Shown piece by piece: positions 35,669-44,546 of a stretch of 56,873 nt of DNA (the stretch's first letter is position 1; each line of letters begins with the position of its first letter). The position numbers were made by a program, and so were the translations under genes. A model generated the notes under the pieces. That model was not told the DNA's origin. It saw nothing but the letters and a program-made list of their open reading frames with translations, and did not search any database. This DNA is from an uncultured Algibacter sp. GTDB lineage: Bacteria > Bacteroidota > Bacteroidia > Flavobacteriales > Flavobacteriaceae. The stretch is from contig CANMZT010000019.1 in the NCBI GenBank assembly GCA_947502405.1, positions 1 to 56,873 on the forward strand. The letters are read 5' to 3'.

Positions 35669-35959
35669 ATGAAAAACTTTATAACAACAAGTAAAACCAT
35701 AGCTATTTTAAGCTTTGCAATAGGTACTATGCTGTTCACATTACAACTCTATCATTTCAATTCAAATAACCTCATTTCTACAGGCATCATATTTATAATG
35801 GTAGCAGTTATAATTAATACCATATCGCTTTTAGGTTTATTATTTGGTTTATTCGGTAACACCGATAAAAGAGAAATAGTTAAAGCAATAGGTATGGTTT
35901 TAGCAAATATTCCAATCGCTATTATGTACTTCTTTTTACTAATTAATTATTTAAAATAA
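35669..35959 (+). CDS. Small three-helix membrane protein
   Basis: 96 residues with three hydrophobic helices (about 9-26, 35-60 and 71-92). No family recognised. Its stop overlaps the start of the DUF2809 gene by 1 bp (TAATG), so it is translationally coupled to it. First gene of a three-gene membrane-protein operon. Confidence 0.65.
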   Translation: MKNFITTSKTIAILSFAIGTMLFTLQLYHFNSNNLISTGIIFIMVAVIINTISLLGLLFGLFGNTDKREIVKAIGMVLANIPIAIMYFFLLINYLK

Positions 35960-36336
35960 TGAGATTCAACAAAACATATTTAGTACTTACCCTAATCTTA
36001 CTAGCATTTGAAATTCTTATAGCTACCTATATAAAAACAGGCTTTATAAGGCACACATTTGGCGATTTTCTATGCGTAATTCTATTGTATTGTTTCTTTA
36101 AAACCTTCATAGAAGGCCATCATTTTAAAATTGCTATTTCGGTTTTACTAATTGCTTTTACTGTTGAGTTTTTACAACTCACAAATTACTTGGAACTATT
36201 AAATTTAGAAAACAATCATTTAGCAAAAGTAATTTTAGGAAGCACGTTTCAGTTTTCAGATTTAGTTGCTTACTCACTCGGTATTATTACCACAATTGCT
36301 ATTGACTTTAAAATATATAAACTATGGATTTCATAA
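35959..36336 (+). CDS. DUF2809 family membrane protein
   Basis: 125 residues, four helices. The block TGFIRHTFGDFLCVILLYC, the VEFLQLTNYLELL stretch and the SDLVAYSLGI end fit DUF2809, a small integral membrane family of unknown role. It overlaps the preceding gene by 1 bp and the following DUF1361 gene by 13 bp. Confidence 0.8.
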   Translation: MRFNKTYLVLTLILLAFEILIATYIKTGFIRHTFGDFLCVILLYCFFKTFIEGHHFKIAISVLLIAFTVEFLQLTNYLELLNLENNHLAKVILGSTFQFSDLVAYSLGIITTIAIDFKIYKLWIS

Positions 36337-36986
36337 AAAAACTCTTTTTGTCCCGATTCAAAACATTCGCTTTAGTTAGCGTTTCCATGCTATTTAGCAT
36401 CATTTTATTAATGATTAGAATGAAGTTAACGCACTCCTTCTTCTACTTGTTTCTGGTATGGAACTTGTTTTTAGCAGTCATTCCCTTTGCCATAACTACA
36501 TATTTAGTGAGTCTACCCAAACTCAATACGTTGTGGTTAGTACTTTGTTTTGGGGTGTGGCTGCTTTTTTTGCCTAATGCACCATATATTATTACAGATT
36601 TATTGCATTTAAAAATAGGCCCAACACATTTGTTATGGCTGGATATTCTAGTTATTATGTCCTTTGCTCTTAATGGATTATTACTATTTTATTTATCAAT
36701 TATAGACATGAAAAGTATTTTACAAACTTTTCTAAGTAAAAAGAAAGTAAACTATGTAATAACTATAACACTTTTCTTGACTGGTTTTGGTGTGTATTTA
36801 GGAAGGTTTCTACGTTATAATTCTTGGGAAATTTTAAGTAATCCAAAATACTTATTTGTAGATATTATAAATATTACTGTAAAACCCTTTGCGCATCAAG
36901 AAGCTTGGTTATTTACGATACTCTTTGGATTGTTTTTATGGGTAGGCTATTGGGTGTTTAAAATTTTTAATGAAACTAAAAACTAA
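36324..36986 (+). CDS. DUF1361 family membrane protein
   Basis: 220 residues with about six helices. The diagnostic DUF1361 stretch WLLFLPNAPYIITDLLHL is present, as is FGVYLGRFLRYNSWEIL. The function is unknown. It overlaps the DUF2809 gene by 13 bp, so both are probably translated from one message. It ends 2 nt from the convergent T9SS gene. Confidence 0.85.
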   Translation: MDFIKKLFLSRFKTFALVSVSMLFSIILLMIRMKLTHSFFYLFLVWNLFLAVIPFAITTYLVSLPKLNTLWLVLCFGVWLLFLPNAPYIITDLLHLKIGPTHLLWLDILVIMSFALNGLLLFYLSIIDMKSILQTFLSKKKVNYVITITLFLTGFGVYLGRFLRYNSWEILSNPKYLFVDIINITVKPFAHQEAWLFTILFGLFLWVGYWVFKIFNETKN

Positions 36987-36988
36987 AC

Positions 36989-39418
36989 TTATCGCTTCAA
37001 AGCAAAATGAGCCTTAAACTGCCTAGACCGATTATCTAAAGGGTCTATAAAATCCACAACAAACCAATAATCATCATTTGGTAATAAGCGGCCATTAAAA
37101 ACACCATCCCAACCAGAGCCTCTTGGGTCTAGTTGTTTCAATAGTTTACCATATCTATTGTAAATAAAAATTTGTGCAGTAGCTAAATAGTTTATTGGAG
37201 ATTGAGGTGCCACGATATTCCAAGTATCATTCTTACCATCATTATTAGGTGTGAAAAATAAGGGATAATCCATAACTACCACTTCTATTTCTGTTTCTCC
37301 ACAGCCTATAACATCTCTCACTTTTATTGTGTTAACACCAATTAAAATATCCTGATTAAAAGTAAAAGTGTAAGTCCCTCCAGGTGTACCATCACCCAAT
37401 TCCCAAAAACCATTGTTAATACTAAATTCATATTCTGAAATAGGGTTAAAATCTGTATTATTATTGGCCTCAACCTCAATAGCATGTTGTTTAGCAAAAG
37501 CGGATGTTGTAATATTAGCAGAAACTACAGGTGGAGAACTTTCATATACCGTTGTAAAATTGTTAGCTGATATACAACCTGTTACATTATTAGTTACATC
37601 AACGCTGTAATTACCCGGTTGCTCAGGAGAAATAGCAGATTGGTTACTAAATTGAGGTAACATACTTCCATCTAAAAACCATTCAAAACTATAATCATTA
37701 GGATTTAAAAAGGTATCAATTATTGGATCTGACAATACTTCAGTTCCATTAACGTTAACACAAAGCACATACTGCTCATCCAAATTAAAATCGGGAAGTG
37801 GGTTTACTTGAACTGTAACAGATTCGTTTAGCACCGTACTACAACCACCACCAGAATCACTCACAGAATCTAAAGTAATTGTTTGGTTTGATGTTGGGGA
37901 TACTACAGTTAAAATAGCCTCACCTGTAGCATCCAATATAACAGGATTTGGAGATGTACTTACAATACCACTATAAAACACTTCGCTATTTGGTGTTCCT
38001 GTAATAGTAAATATGGCATCTTCTCCAAAACATATTGGACTGATACTAGATACATTAGCTGTAGATGGATTAATGACTTCTAATGTAATACTATTACTCT
38101 GAGTACAATCAGCTAAAGATTGAATTTGAATTCTATACGCATCGCTTAAAACAATACCATTTGGAATGGTACACGAAATAACTCCATCTGAATTTGATAT
38201 TACAGATCCTATTAATGTCTTATTCTCAAAACTTCCAGTAGCATCACTCAGATAAGCTTCAAAAACTGTATTGGCATCAAAAGACCCTGAAATAGTATAA
38301 TTTAAATCAAATGTTCTTCCGGCACATACTATATCAGGGACATCACTTTCATCGATAGAAATACTTTTTAACAAATTATCATAAACCGATAGAAACACTT
38401 GTCCGTTTTGTTCATAAACAACTACAACATCATTATACAATGGGTTTCTAGTAATATTATGACTACCTCCAACTGCTACAATTATAGGAGTATTGAAACT
38501 TTGTCCTTGATTATTACTAACGCTTAAAATAAGCTCTCCAACTCCATTTTGGTAACCATCAATTAAAGTACCTCGATTATCAGCAAAAAGAGTTCGTCCT
38601 TGAAAATTAGAGTTTTCTCCTATATTAATAATTGAACTTGTTCCGTCAGATACATCTATTTTATATCCGTTGGTTGAGTTAGAACCTCCGCCACCAGCAA
38701 ATATAAAGGTACCACAAGGTCCATCACTAAGTGCATAGCTAGAAAAGAAGACAGTACCTTGAGGCGATAAAGGTAAAGGCGAAAAACTTTGGCCTTCATC
38801 AATACTTTCTGAAAGAAATAATCTCGGGTTATCAGATGACACATATAAAGCCCCATTTTGATCTGCTCTTATATCAGCAAAAACTCGTGTTGTTAGCGTT
38901 ACTGTATTAAATGCTCCTACACCACTATTTGCATTGGAGTGTACAAATTGCCCAAACTTATCTATAACATATACATTATTTTTATGTACAGCCATATGGA
39001 CCGAGGTAGACCCTAGGCCAATTACAACTGGAGTGCTAAATGTTTCGCCTTCATCTAAACTCCTAGAAAGCATAATATTTCCAGATTCTACCCATGAAAC
39101 AAAAACAATTCCAGCATCGTTTACTATAATTTCCGATTCAGCACTAAAACCACTTATTAATACACTTGGTAAAAAATTTTGACCTCTATCTATACTTCTA
39201 CTAACCCTTATTCCGTTAGTACTTGTATAAACCACATAAATAATCCCATCCTTACTTACAGCTACATTTCTACTTGTATTAGCATTACCAATGTTACTTA
39301 CTTCTCCTGATTCGCTAACCATTACTCCAGAATAAAGAGGTGTTTGACTATAAGAAAAACCTAAGTTTACTAAAAAAAACAATAACAGTATTTTACTTTT
39401 TTTTGAAGAAATAAACAT
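36989..39418 (-). CDS. Secreted protein with T9SS type B (gliding-motility) C-terminal domain
   Basis: 809 residues from the ATG at 39418, which places a signal peptide first (FLVNLGFSYSQ); a longer start at 39445 adds nine residues. An N-terminal sialidase-like/BNR region (about 30-330) has repeated SRSIDRGQNF, SRSLDEGETF and SESIDEGQSF Asp-box blocks. Ig-like/adhesin-type repeats follow. The last 90 residues are the CHU_C/gliding-motility-associated domain (FFTPNNDGKNDTWNI, IYNRYGKLL, GWDGVFNGRLLPNDDYWF), which directs export by T9SS and attachment at the surface. No catalytic residues are assigned. Confidence 0.85.
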   Translation of the reverse strand: MFISSKKSKILLLFFLVNLGFSYSQTPLYSGVMVSESGEVSNIGNANTSRNVAVSKDGIIYVVYTSTNGIRVSRSIDRGQNFLPSVLISGFSAESEIIVNDAGIVFVSWVESGNIMLSRSLDEGETFSTPVVIGLGSTSVHMAVHKNNVYVIDKFGQFVHSNANSGVGAFNTVTLTTRVFADIRADQNGALYVSSDNPRLFLSESIDEGQSFSPLPLSPQGTVFFSSYALSDGPCGTFIFAGGGGSNSTNGYKIDVSDGTSSIINIGENSNFQGRTLFADNRGTLIDGYQNGVGELILSVSNNQGQSFNTPIIVAVGGSHNITRNPLYNDVVVVYEQNGQVFLSVYDNLLKSISIDESDVPDIVCAGRTFDLNYTISGSFDANTVFEAYLSDATGSFENKTLIGSVISNSDGVISCTIPNGIVLSDAYRIQIQSLADCTQSNSITLEVINPSTANVSSISPICFGEDAIFTITGTPNSEVFYSGIVSTSPNPVILDATGEAILTVVSPTSNQTITLDSVSDSGGGCSTVLNESVTVQVNPLPDFNLDEQYVLCVNVNGTEVLSDPIIDTFLNPNDYSFEWFLDGSMLPQFSNQSAISPEQPGNYSVDVTNNVTGCISANNFTTVYESSPPVVSANITTSAFAKQHAIEVEANNNTDFNPISEYEFSINNGFWELGDGTPGGTYTFTFNQDILIGVNTIKVRDVIGCGETEIEVVVMDYPLFFTPNNDGKNDTWNIVAPQSPINYLATAQIFIYNRYGKLLKQLDPRGSGWDGVFNGRLLPNDDYWFVVDFIDPLDNRSRQFKAHFALKR

Positions 39419-39542
39419 TTTGAATTTAATGTGTTTTTTAAGCACTATAATTTAACTTACAAACTTATGCCGCATAAAGTAAGTGGAATTGATTTCTAGA
39501 ACAAAAAAACTAAGTTTAAAAAACACATATATCCGATAAAAA

Positions 39543-40748
39543 TTACTCTTTTCCATAAACATAGTCCTGTAAATAACAAAAACGCTCTGTTAGTTTTCCT
39601 TTTTTGGTTATTTGAGCTCGGTTTAAAATACCATCTTTATCGCCATTAAAAAAAGCAGGAATTACATGTTGTAGGAACATCTCTCCAAAACCTTCACTAG
39701 CATCTTGTGGTAACTCGCATGGGAGGTTATCAACTGCCATAACGGCTATTGCTTTATCGTCTTTATAATCTATTTCAGATTCAGTTTCTGGATTGTATCC
39801 GTAAATAGGGTCTGCAATGGTTGAGGCCCTTAATGTGGTTGCCACTGGTCCATCAACATCGCAACTTACATCAGCTACTACTTTTATTCTAAAACCTTGT
39901 GATTTCACATCATCTCTGGTATACAAATACGGAGCACCATCCCCATAAAAATGACCTGCAATATAATAATCAGTTACTTTTGCAAAACGCATAAAATTGG
40001 ATTTGTACTCTTCAGGGTTATTATAAAAATCAAAGTTATCTATAACGGTACCATCTTTACGTTTATTATAATCTAAAACATCTATTTTACAATATACGGG
40101 TTCATCAAATTTTTTACTTAAGTAATCTTCAACTGATACAGATTTAATATTCATAGCATCTAACATTTCTTGAGAACCACTAGCAACTTTTCCGCTACCG
40201 GTAAGTAAAATTTTTATGTTTGGTAATTCTATACTTCTTAACTCTTTGATTAAAGCCGCTTGATTGGGTAATGGTCCTGCTTTGGGTAACTCCCAAGAAT
40301 TATATTTTAAACCCCATGCTCTAAATCCATTATATGCACCTACAATACCTGCATAACGACCAAAACCTATTAACCGGAATCCTTTATCATTCACAATAGT
40401 TTCGTGGTCGTAGAGTTCTATATTTTTTTCTAAAATGGCTATTAGTAACTTACGGTTATATGGTTGTTTTTTTATGGTATGCGAAAAGAAAAAGTATTTT
40501 TTATTTGGAATGAGTGCATCAATTGGGACTTCTTTTACACCTATCATGACATCACAATCAGAGATATCTTGTGTGACTTTAAATCCTGCATTTTTATATT
40601 CTGAATCTGAAAATACTCTGATATCTGATGATTCTACTTTAAATTTAGCTTCTGGAAATTGTGCTTTTGCTTCTGCTAATTTTGACGGTGAAAATACCAC
40701 ACGACGGTCTGGTGGGTTTTTACGTTCTTTTATGATTGCGAATTTCAT
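39543..40748 (-). CDS. Saccharopine/alanine dehydrogenase-type NAD(P)-dependent oxidoreductase
   Basis: 401 residues from the ATG at 40748. The frame runs upstream to 40871 but that part lies in repeat A copy 5 and is not coding. The N-terminus MKFAIIKERKNPPDRRVVFSP is the alanine dehydrogenase/PNT N-terminal signature, followed by a Rossmann segment ILLTGSGKVASGSQEMLDAM. The middle blocks VVADVSCDVDGPVATTLRAS and MAVDNLPCELPQDAS match NAD+-dependent (lysine-forming) saccharopine dehydrogenase. It probably reduces or oxidises a 2-amino-dicarboxylate; the direction is unknown. Confidence 0.8.
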   Translation of the reverse strand: MKFAIIKERKNPPDRRVVFSPSKLAEAKAQFPEAKFKVESSDIRVFSDSEYKNAGFKVTQDISDCDVMIGVKEVPIDALIPNKKYFFFSHTIKKQPYNRKLLIAILEKNIELYDHETIVNDKGFRLIGFGRYAGIVGAYNGFRAWGLKYNSWELPKAGPLPNQAALIKELRSIELPNIKILLTGSGKVASGSQEMLDAMNIKSVSVEDYLSKKFDEPVYCKIDVLDYNKRKDGTVIDNFDFYNNPEEYKSNFMRFAKVTDYYIAGHFYGDGAPYLYTRDDVKSQGFRIKVVADVSCDVDGPVATTLRASTIADPIYGYNPETESEIDYKDDKAIAVMAVDNLPCELPQDASEGFGEMFLQHVIPAFFNGDKDGILNRAQITKKGKLTERFCYLQDYVYGKE

Positions 40749-40849
40749 AACTTTATTTTTTACTGACACCGATATATTTTGGTACAAATTTTGACTAAAT
40801 GTACTAGATTTGAAGTGGTAAACAAAGTTTTTTGATACCTTTGCTGCCC

Positions 40850-40932
40850 GCGTTAGGGATTGAAGCAGCATCCTTTTTTGTTTTTCTCAAAAAAGATATA
40901 GCGGAAAGCCCGACCCTTTTTAGGGTAACGCC
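40850..40932 (+). repeat. Dispersed repeat family A, copy 5, bordering the tmRNA promoter
   Basis: GCGTTA to TAACGC, almost identical to copy 3. It ends 20 nt before the tmRNA 5' end, so the -33 region of ssrA must lie inside it. Its terminal hairpin ACCCT-TTTT-AGGGT overlaps that site. Unlike the other four copies it does not follow a gene 3' end. Confidence 0.7.
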
Positions 40933-40952
40933 AAAATTACTATTTAATTTAA

Positions 40953-41344
40953 GGGGTCGACTGGTTTTGACAGCGAGATTAATTGAATGGTAAGCACGTC
41001 GTGTAATGGCATTGAAACACGTAAAAGGCTAGACCAAATTTTAAACGGCGAGAATAACTACGCTTTAGCTGCATAATCTGAATTATAGTAAGATTAGCCT
41101 AGGTACACAAGGTGTACAAGCTTTATGTCTCCGGAAAGCCTTGATTGACGGCGTTCCATTTTGAGGCATCGTAAATGTCAAGATAGATTGGGTAGTGCTT
41201 TGTTGCCCTTTTGAAACTAAAGAAGATAAGTTATAAGTGGGTTGTCTGTAACCAGCTTGTAATCGAAAAACCAAGAACAGAATAAACGTGTAGAAAGCCC
41301 TTTGGTTACTTGTTTGGACGAGAGTTCGATTCTCTCCGACTCCA
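40953..41344 (+). ncRNA. ssrA: Transfer-messenger RNA (tmRNA)
   Basis: About 392 nt. The 5' GGGGTCGACTGGTTTTGACAG is the universal tmRNA start. The acceptor stem GGGGTCG pairs with CGACTCC at 41337-41343 (one G-U), with a discriminator A at 41344; CCA is not encoded. A T-arm GAGTTCGATTCTC precedes it. The tag reading frame is 41047-41076, encoding GENNYALAA then TAA, as in Flavobacteria. tmRNA and SmpB free stalled ribosomes and tag the nascent chain for proteolysis. Confidence 0.97.
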
Positions 41345-41345
41345 C

Positions 41346-41387
41346 AAAAAAACTCTCATATGCATTAGCGTATTGAGAGTTTTTTTA
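41346..41387. terminator. Bidirectional terminator of ssrA and the manA operon
   Basis: A-run, stem AACTCTCA with TGAGAGTT, then a run of seven T. It stops ssrA on the plus strand and, read in reverse, has a T-run for the manA operon ending at 41439. Confidence 0.75.
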
Positions 41388-41438
41388 ATTCATAAATCTA
41401 GAACAAATACTTAGTTTTAAATTTAAGACGTAAATTAT

Positions 41439-42407
41439 TTAGTCAATATAAACTTCTAGTAATTTAGAATTATTCGAGTTAAAAAAAACTTGTTCTGTAT
41501 TTGCAGGTAAAATTATAGTTTCTCCAGTAATTAATGTTTCTTTTTGCTCTCCTGCAGTAATATCCACCTTTCCTTCAACACACATAAAAATTATAAAAGA
41601 GTCTAAATGCGTATAGCTTTTTTCTTGAGAATTACTTACATCTAGAATATTGGTTGTAAAGTATTCGCAATTAGCTAAACTAGAACAACTGTCTTTTTTT
41701 AATGTATAATTAGATTTTCCGTTTGAATCAAATTGCTTTGTAGCTTGTTCCGCTAGTTTGGTATGCAATTCTCTTTTTTGTCCATTATCATCTTTTCTAT
41801 CCCAATCGTAAACACGATAAGTAATATCTGATGTTTGCTGAATTTCTGCTGCTAAAACTCCTGCGCCAATGGCATGAATTTTTCCTGCAGGAATGAAATA
41901 GCTATCGCCTTTGGTTACTTTTTCTCTATTAAAAATTTCATCTACATTTTCAGAAGTAATATGATTTAAAACTTCTGGGTTTGTGTTTTTATCTTTTAAA
42001 CCTAAAACAATATCAGCATTTTTATCGCTATCCATAATGTACCACATTTCTGTTTTACCAAATGAATTATGATGTTTTTTTGCCATTTCATTATCAGGAT
42101 GTACTTGAACAGATAAGTCTGTTTTAGCATCTAAAAACTTAATTAGTAAAGGAAAATTATAACCAAAATTGTCAAAATTATGAGTTCCTAAAAAATCTGA
42201 CTTATGCGTTTTAATCAATTCTTTTAAACTACTTCCTTTGTAAGCACCATTTTTAACAACTGAAACATTACCTTCTACATCTGACACCTCCCAGCTTTCG
42301 CCAACATTATCGTTATCAGTATCTTTACCTAAAACACGATTTAACTTATTACCTCCCCAAATTTTTTCTTTTAAAATGGGATTGAATTTTATTGGATATA
42401 CTTTCAT
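41439..42407 (-). CDS. manA: Mannose-6-phosphate isomerase, class I
   Basis: 322-residue zinc cupin enzyme interconverting fructose 6-phosphate and mannose 6-phosphate, feeding GDP-mannose synthesis. KEKIWGGNKL near 13-22. Zinc ligands: H103 in LSVQVHPD, E120 in KTEMWY and H178 in PAGKIHAIG. The active-site Arg block YRVYDWDR near 197-204 is present. Size fits the short Bacteroidota form. Last gene of a four-gene minus-strand operon beginning at 44514, with a 7-nt gap to the pseudoenzyme gene, so it likely supplies precursor for the adjacent polysaccharide machine. Confidence 0.93.
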   Translation of the reverse strand: MKVYPIKFNPILKEKIWGGNKLNRVLGKDTDNDNVGESWEVSDVEGNVSVVKNGAYKGSSLKELIKTHKSDFLGTHNFDNFGYNFPLLIKFLDAKTDLSVQVHPDNEMAKKHHNSFGKTEMWYIMDSDKNADIVLGLKDKNTNPEVLNHITSENVDEIFNREKVTKGDSYFIPAGKIHAIGAGVLAAEIQQTSDITYRVYDWDRKDDNGQKRELHTKLAEQATKQFDSNGKSNYTLKKDSCSSLANCEYFTTNILDVSNSQEKSYTHLDSFIIFMCVEGKVDITAGEQKETLITGETIILPANTEQVFFNSNNSKLLEVYID

Positions 42408-42414
42408 GGCTTTA

Positions 42415-42915
42415 TTAGTTTTGGGTTAATTCAGGTTTTAAATTAAAAAGCTGAATATTTATCTTTAATTTTTCTAAGTACTCAATTATGGAAAATACAC
42501 TTTGAAACAGTGTTTGCTTTATTTCCTTTTTTTTCATGATACTGATGTTATATTTTAGAATAACATCCTGATTTTCGCTCATAGATTTGATTAAACTATT
42601 AATGCTATATGGTTTACTCTTTATCTGATTAGTACTTATGTATCCTATGTGTTCCAAGTCGAACTGATTAAACATAAATCTAGCCCCTGACCTTACCGCA
42701 GAAATATCAGATTTAAATTTTTTTATATCTACTAAAGAAACTGTTCTTTCAGACGACTCTTTTATTTCTTTTAGTAATTGATAAGTATGATCTCTACTAG
42801 CATTATTTACAAAACAGATTTCTACGTTTTTAGCTTGATTGAGATACTCAATAAAAAAATCAGCATCAATATCTTTTTCGTTGTTATGAAGCACTATAAT
42901 CACTCCTATTTTCAT
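42415..42915 (-). CDS. Truncated GT2-like protein lacking catalytic residues (pseudoenzyme)
   Basis: 166 residues, GT-A fold only. It aligns to the GT2 half of the neighbouring receiver fusion: CFVNNASRDHTYQLLKEI here against CFVNDGSKDRTLEVLKEL, and IGYISTNQI here against IGFLDADLS. The metal/nucleotide triplet DAD (229-231 in the partner) is replaced by STN (94-96), and the D-G of NDGS by N-A. The C-terminal acceptor half is missing. The gene is intact, 18 nt after the fusion gene and 7 nt before manA. It may act as a regulatory or structural partner (inference) rather than a transferase. Confidence 0.75.
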   Translation of the reverse strand: MKIGVIIVLHNNEKDIDADFFIEYLNQAKNVEICFVNNASRDHTYQLLKEIKESSERTVSLVDIKKFKSDISAVRSGARFMFNQFDLEHIGYISTNQIKSKPYSINSLIKSMSENQDVILKYNISIMKKKEIKQTLFQSVFSIIEYLEKLKINIQLFNLKPELTQN

Positions 42916-42933
42916 TTCTTATTAATTCTAATT

Positions 42934-44118
42934 TTAAGCTACTTTTAATGTATTAGTTACAGCTGGTTTAGAGTTTGATTTTTTTTCTCTGTACACCCAA
43001 GCAATTTGTGCTAACTGACCAACAATTTTCACAGAGTCTTTCATTGAAAGTTTAGAACCATCGGCATGAATCCATCTTTTTAATGGTTGCTCACATAACA
43101 AAGATTTTGCTTGTTTTAATCCAAAATGTATACTCATTCTTTTAAAGATTTCAACATCAAATATCCATTGTGTTACGAATTTTTTGCTAAACGCAATATT
43201 GATAACGTCTTTATGAAAGATTTTAGCACCACATTGTGTGTCTTTAAAATCCATTTTTAGAATCTTTCTTATTATAAAATTAATAGTTAAGCTGATGATT
43301 TTTCTAGCGGACTCTTTAGTAATATTAGCTCCCATTCTTGAAATACGAGAACCGCTTACAATTTTAAATTCAGAGTGTTCAATAGTTTTAACTAAGTCGT
43401 CAAAATCTGCTAAATCTGTAGACAAATCGGCATCTAAAAATCCTATATAATCTAAATCTTCTCTTTTAGCCATGTGCAACATACCTAAACGTACCGCCTC
43501 AGCTTTACCTCCATTTTTATCACAATCATAAACTGTTATAAAATCTTCTCTACCTTTTTGTAGCTCTTTTAAAACTTCTAGAGTTCTATCTTTACTGCCA
43601 TCGTTCACAAAACATAAATGGTAACCAGAATTTTTGTCTATATAATCTGTAAATTCTGTACTTAGTAAACGCTCCTCTTCGTTATAACATGGAATTACAA
43701 CACCAACACAACGCTCTTGAATCATAACATCAGATTTAATATTTGTGTTTTTGGTTTCTGGAGCTCCAATTAATCGCTTAACACGTGCACAAATCTCATT
43801 TAGGCTTAATGGCTTTTTCATATAATCATTAATTCCTAATTCAAATCCTGTTGTAATAATATCATCTTGTGTATTACCAGATAAAACCATTATTGGTGTG
43901 TCTGCATTTTTAGAGTTTCTGATATACTTCACAATATCTAAACCAGAAACACCTGGCATATTTATATCTACAATCACTAAATCAGGACTGAATGTATTGT
44001 AAAGAGAAATGCCTTGATTTGCATCTGTTTCGATTTTTACATCATAACCTAAAGCGTTTAATCTTTTTTGTAATGGTAATAAAACTAATTGCTGATCGTC
44101 TATTGCTAATATTTTCAT
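42934..44118 (-). CDS. Response-regulator receiver fused to a GT2 glycosyltransferase
   Basis: 394 residues. Residues 1-118 are a complete receiver domain: acid pocket D7-D8, phospho-acceptor D51 (VDINMPG), S80 and K102 (KKP). Residues 139-365 are a GT2 domain of the dolichyl-phosphate-sugar synthase type: VIPCYNEEER 141-150, VNDGSKD 171-177, metal triplet DAD 229-231 and DTQCGAKI 293-300. No DNA-binding output or membrane helix is present, so the glycosyltransferase itself is the output domain. It probably transfers a sugar to a lipid carrier under phosphorylation control (inference). It follows a stand-alone receiver gene by 24 nt. Confidence 0.88.
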   Translation of the reverse strand: MKILAIDDQQLVLLPLQKRLNALGYDVKIETDANQGISLYNTFSPDLVIVDINMPGVSGLDIVKYIRNSKNADTPIMVLSGNTQDDIITTGFELGINDYMKKPLSLNEICARVKRLIGAPETKNTNIKSDVMIQERCVGVVIPCYNEEERLLSTEFTDYIDKNSGYHLCFVNDGSKDRTLEVLKELQKGREDFITVYDCDKNGGKAEAVRLGMLHMAKREDLDYIGFLDADLSTDLADFDDLVKTIEHSEFKIVSGSRISRMGANITKESARKIISLTINFIIRKILKMDFKDTQCGAKIFHKDVINIAFSKKFVTQWIFDVEIFKRMSIHFGLKQAKSLLCEQPLKRWIHADGSKLSMKDSVKIVGQLAQIAWVYREKKSNSKPAVTNTLKVA

Positions 44119-44142
44119 GATTTGAGTTTTTTAAATGTTTAA

Positions 44143-44514
44143 TTAATAGGTTTGAAAAAAAATGTTTAATCTTTTGATGCGCTCACAGATATTATCTAAG
44201 TCCATTGGTTTTTTTATATAATCATTGATACCTAATTTGAATGTTTGTGCAATAATATCGCTACTCGTATTACCAGATAAAACAATTATTGGAGTAGATG
44301 AACGTTTATTTACTCTTATATACTCAATGAATTCTACCCCACACATATCTGGCATGTTAATATCTACAATAACCAAGTTTGGTTTAAACCTATCGTAAAT
44401 ACCTATACCTTCACTAGCATCAGTAGATGTCTTAACCTTATACCCCATATCTTCTAATTTTTTTTGGAGTGGTAGTAAAACTAATTGTTGATCGTCTATG
44501 GCTAATATTTTCAT
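44143..44514 (-). CDS. Stand-alone receiver domain protein
   Basis: 123 residues, receiver only, ending shortly after helix 5. It shares the first 18 residues exactly with the receiver of the fusion protein (MKILAIDDQQLVLLPLQK) and the same key positions: D7, D8, D51, S80 and K102. No output domain. It likely competes or relays with the fusion in a phosphotransfer chain, CheY/Spo0F style. The cognate histidine kinase is not in this window. First gene of the operon 44514 to 41439, transcribed divergently from the 44700 gene. Confidence 0.9.
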   Translation of the reverse strand: MKILAIDDQQLVLLPLQKKLEDMGYKVKTSTDASEGIGIYDRFKPNLVIVDINMPDMCGVEFIEYIRVNKRSSTPIIVLSGNTSSDIIAQTFKLGINDYIKKPMDLDNICERIKRLNIFFQTY

Positions 44515-44546
44515 TTTTAAATGAATTTTTGTTTTTAATTACAGTA

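Noticed and set aside
40749-40871. N-terminal extension of the saccharopine-dehydrogenase-like protein
   Set aside because: The extra 41 residues run into a dispersed repeat; the conserved N-terminus MKFAIIKERKNPPDRRV begins at 40748.
41083-41274. 63-residue open frame on the minus strand inside the tmRNA
   Set aside because: It lies wholly within the structured tmRNA, has no family match and no start signal.
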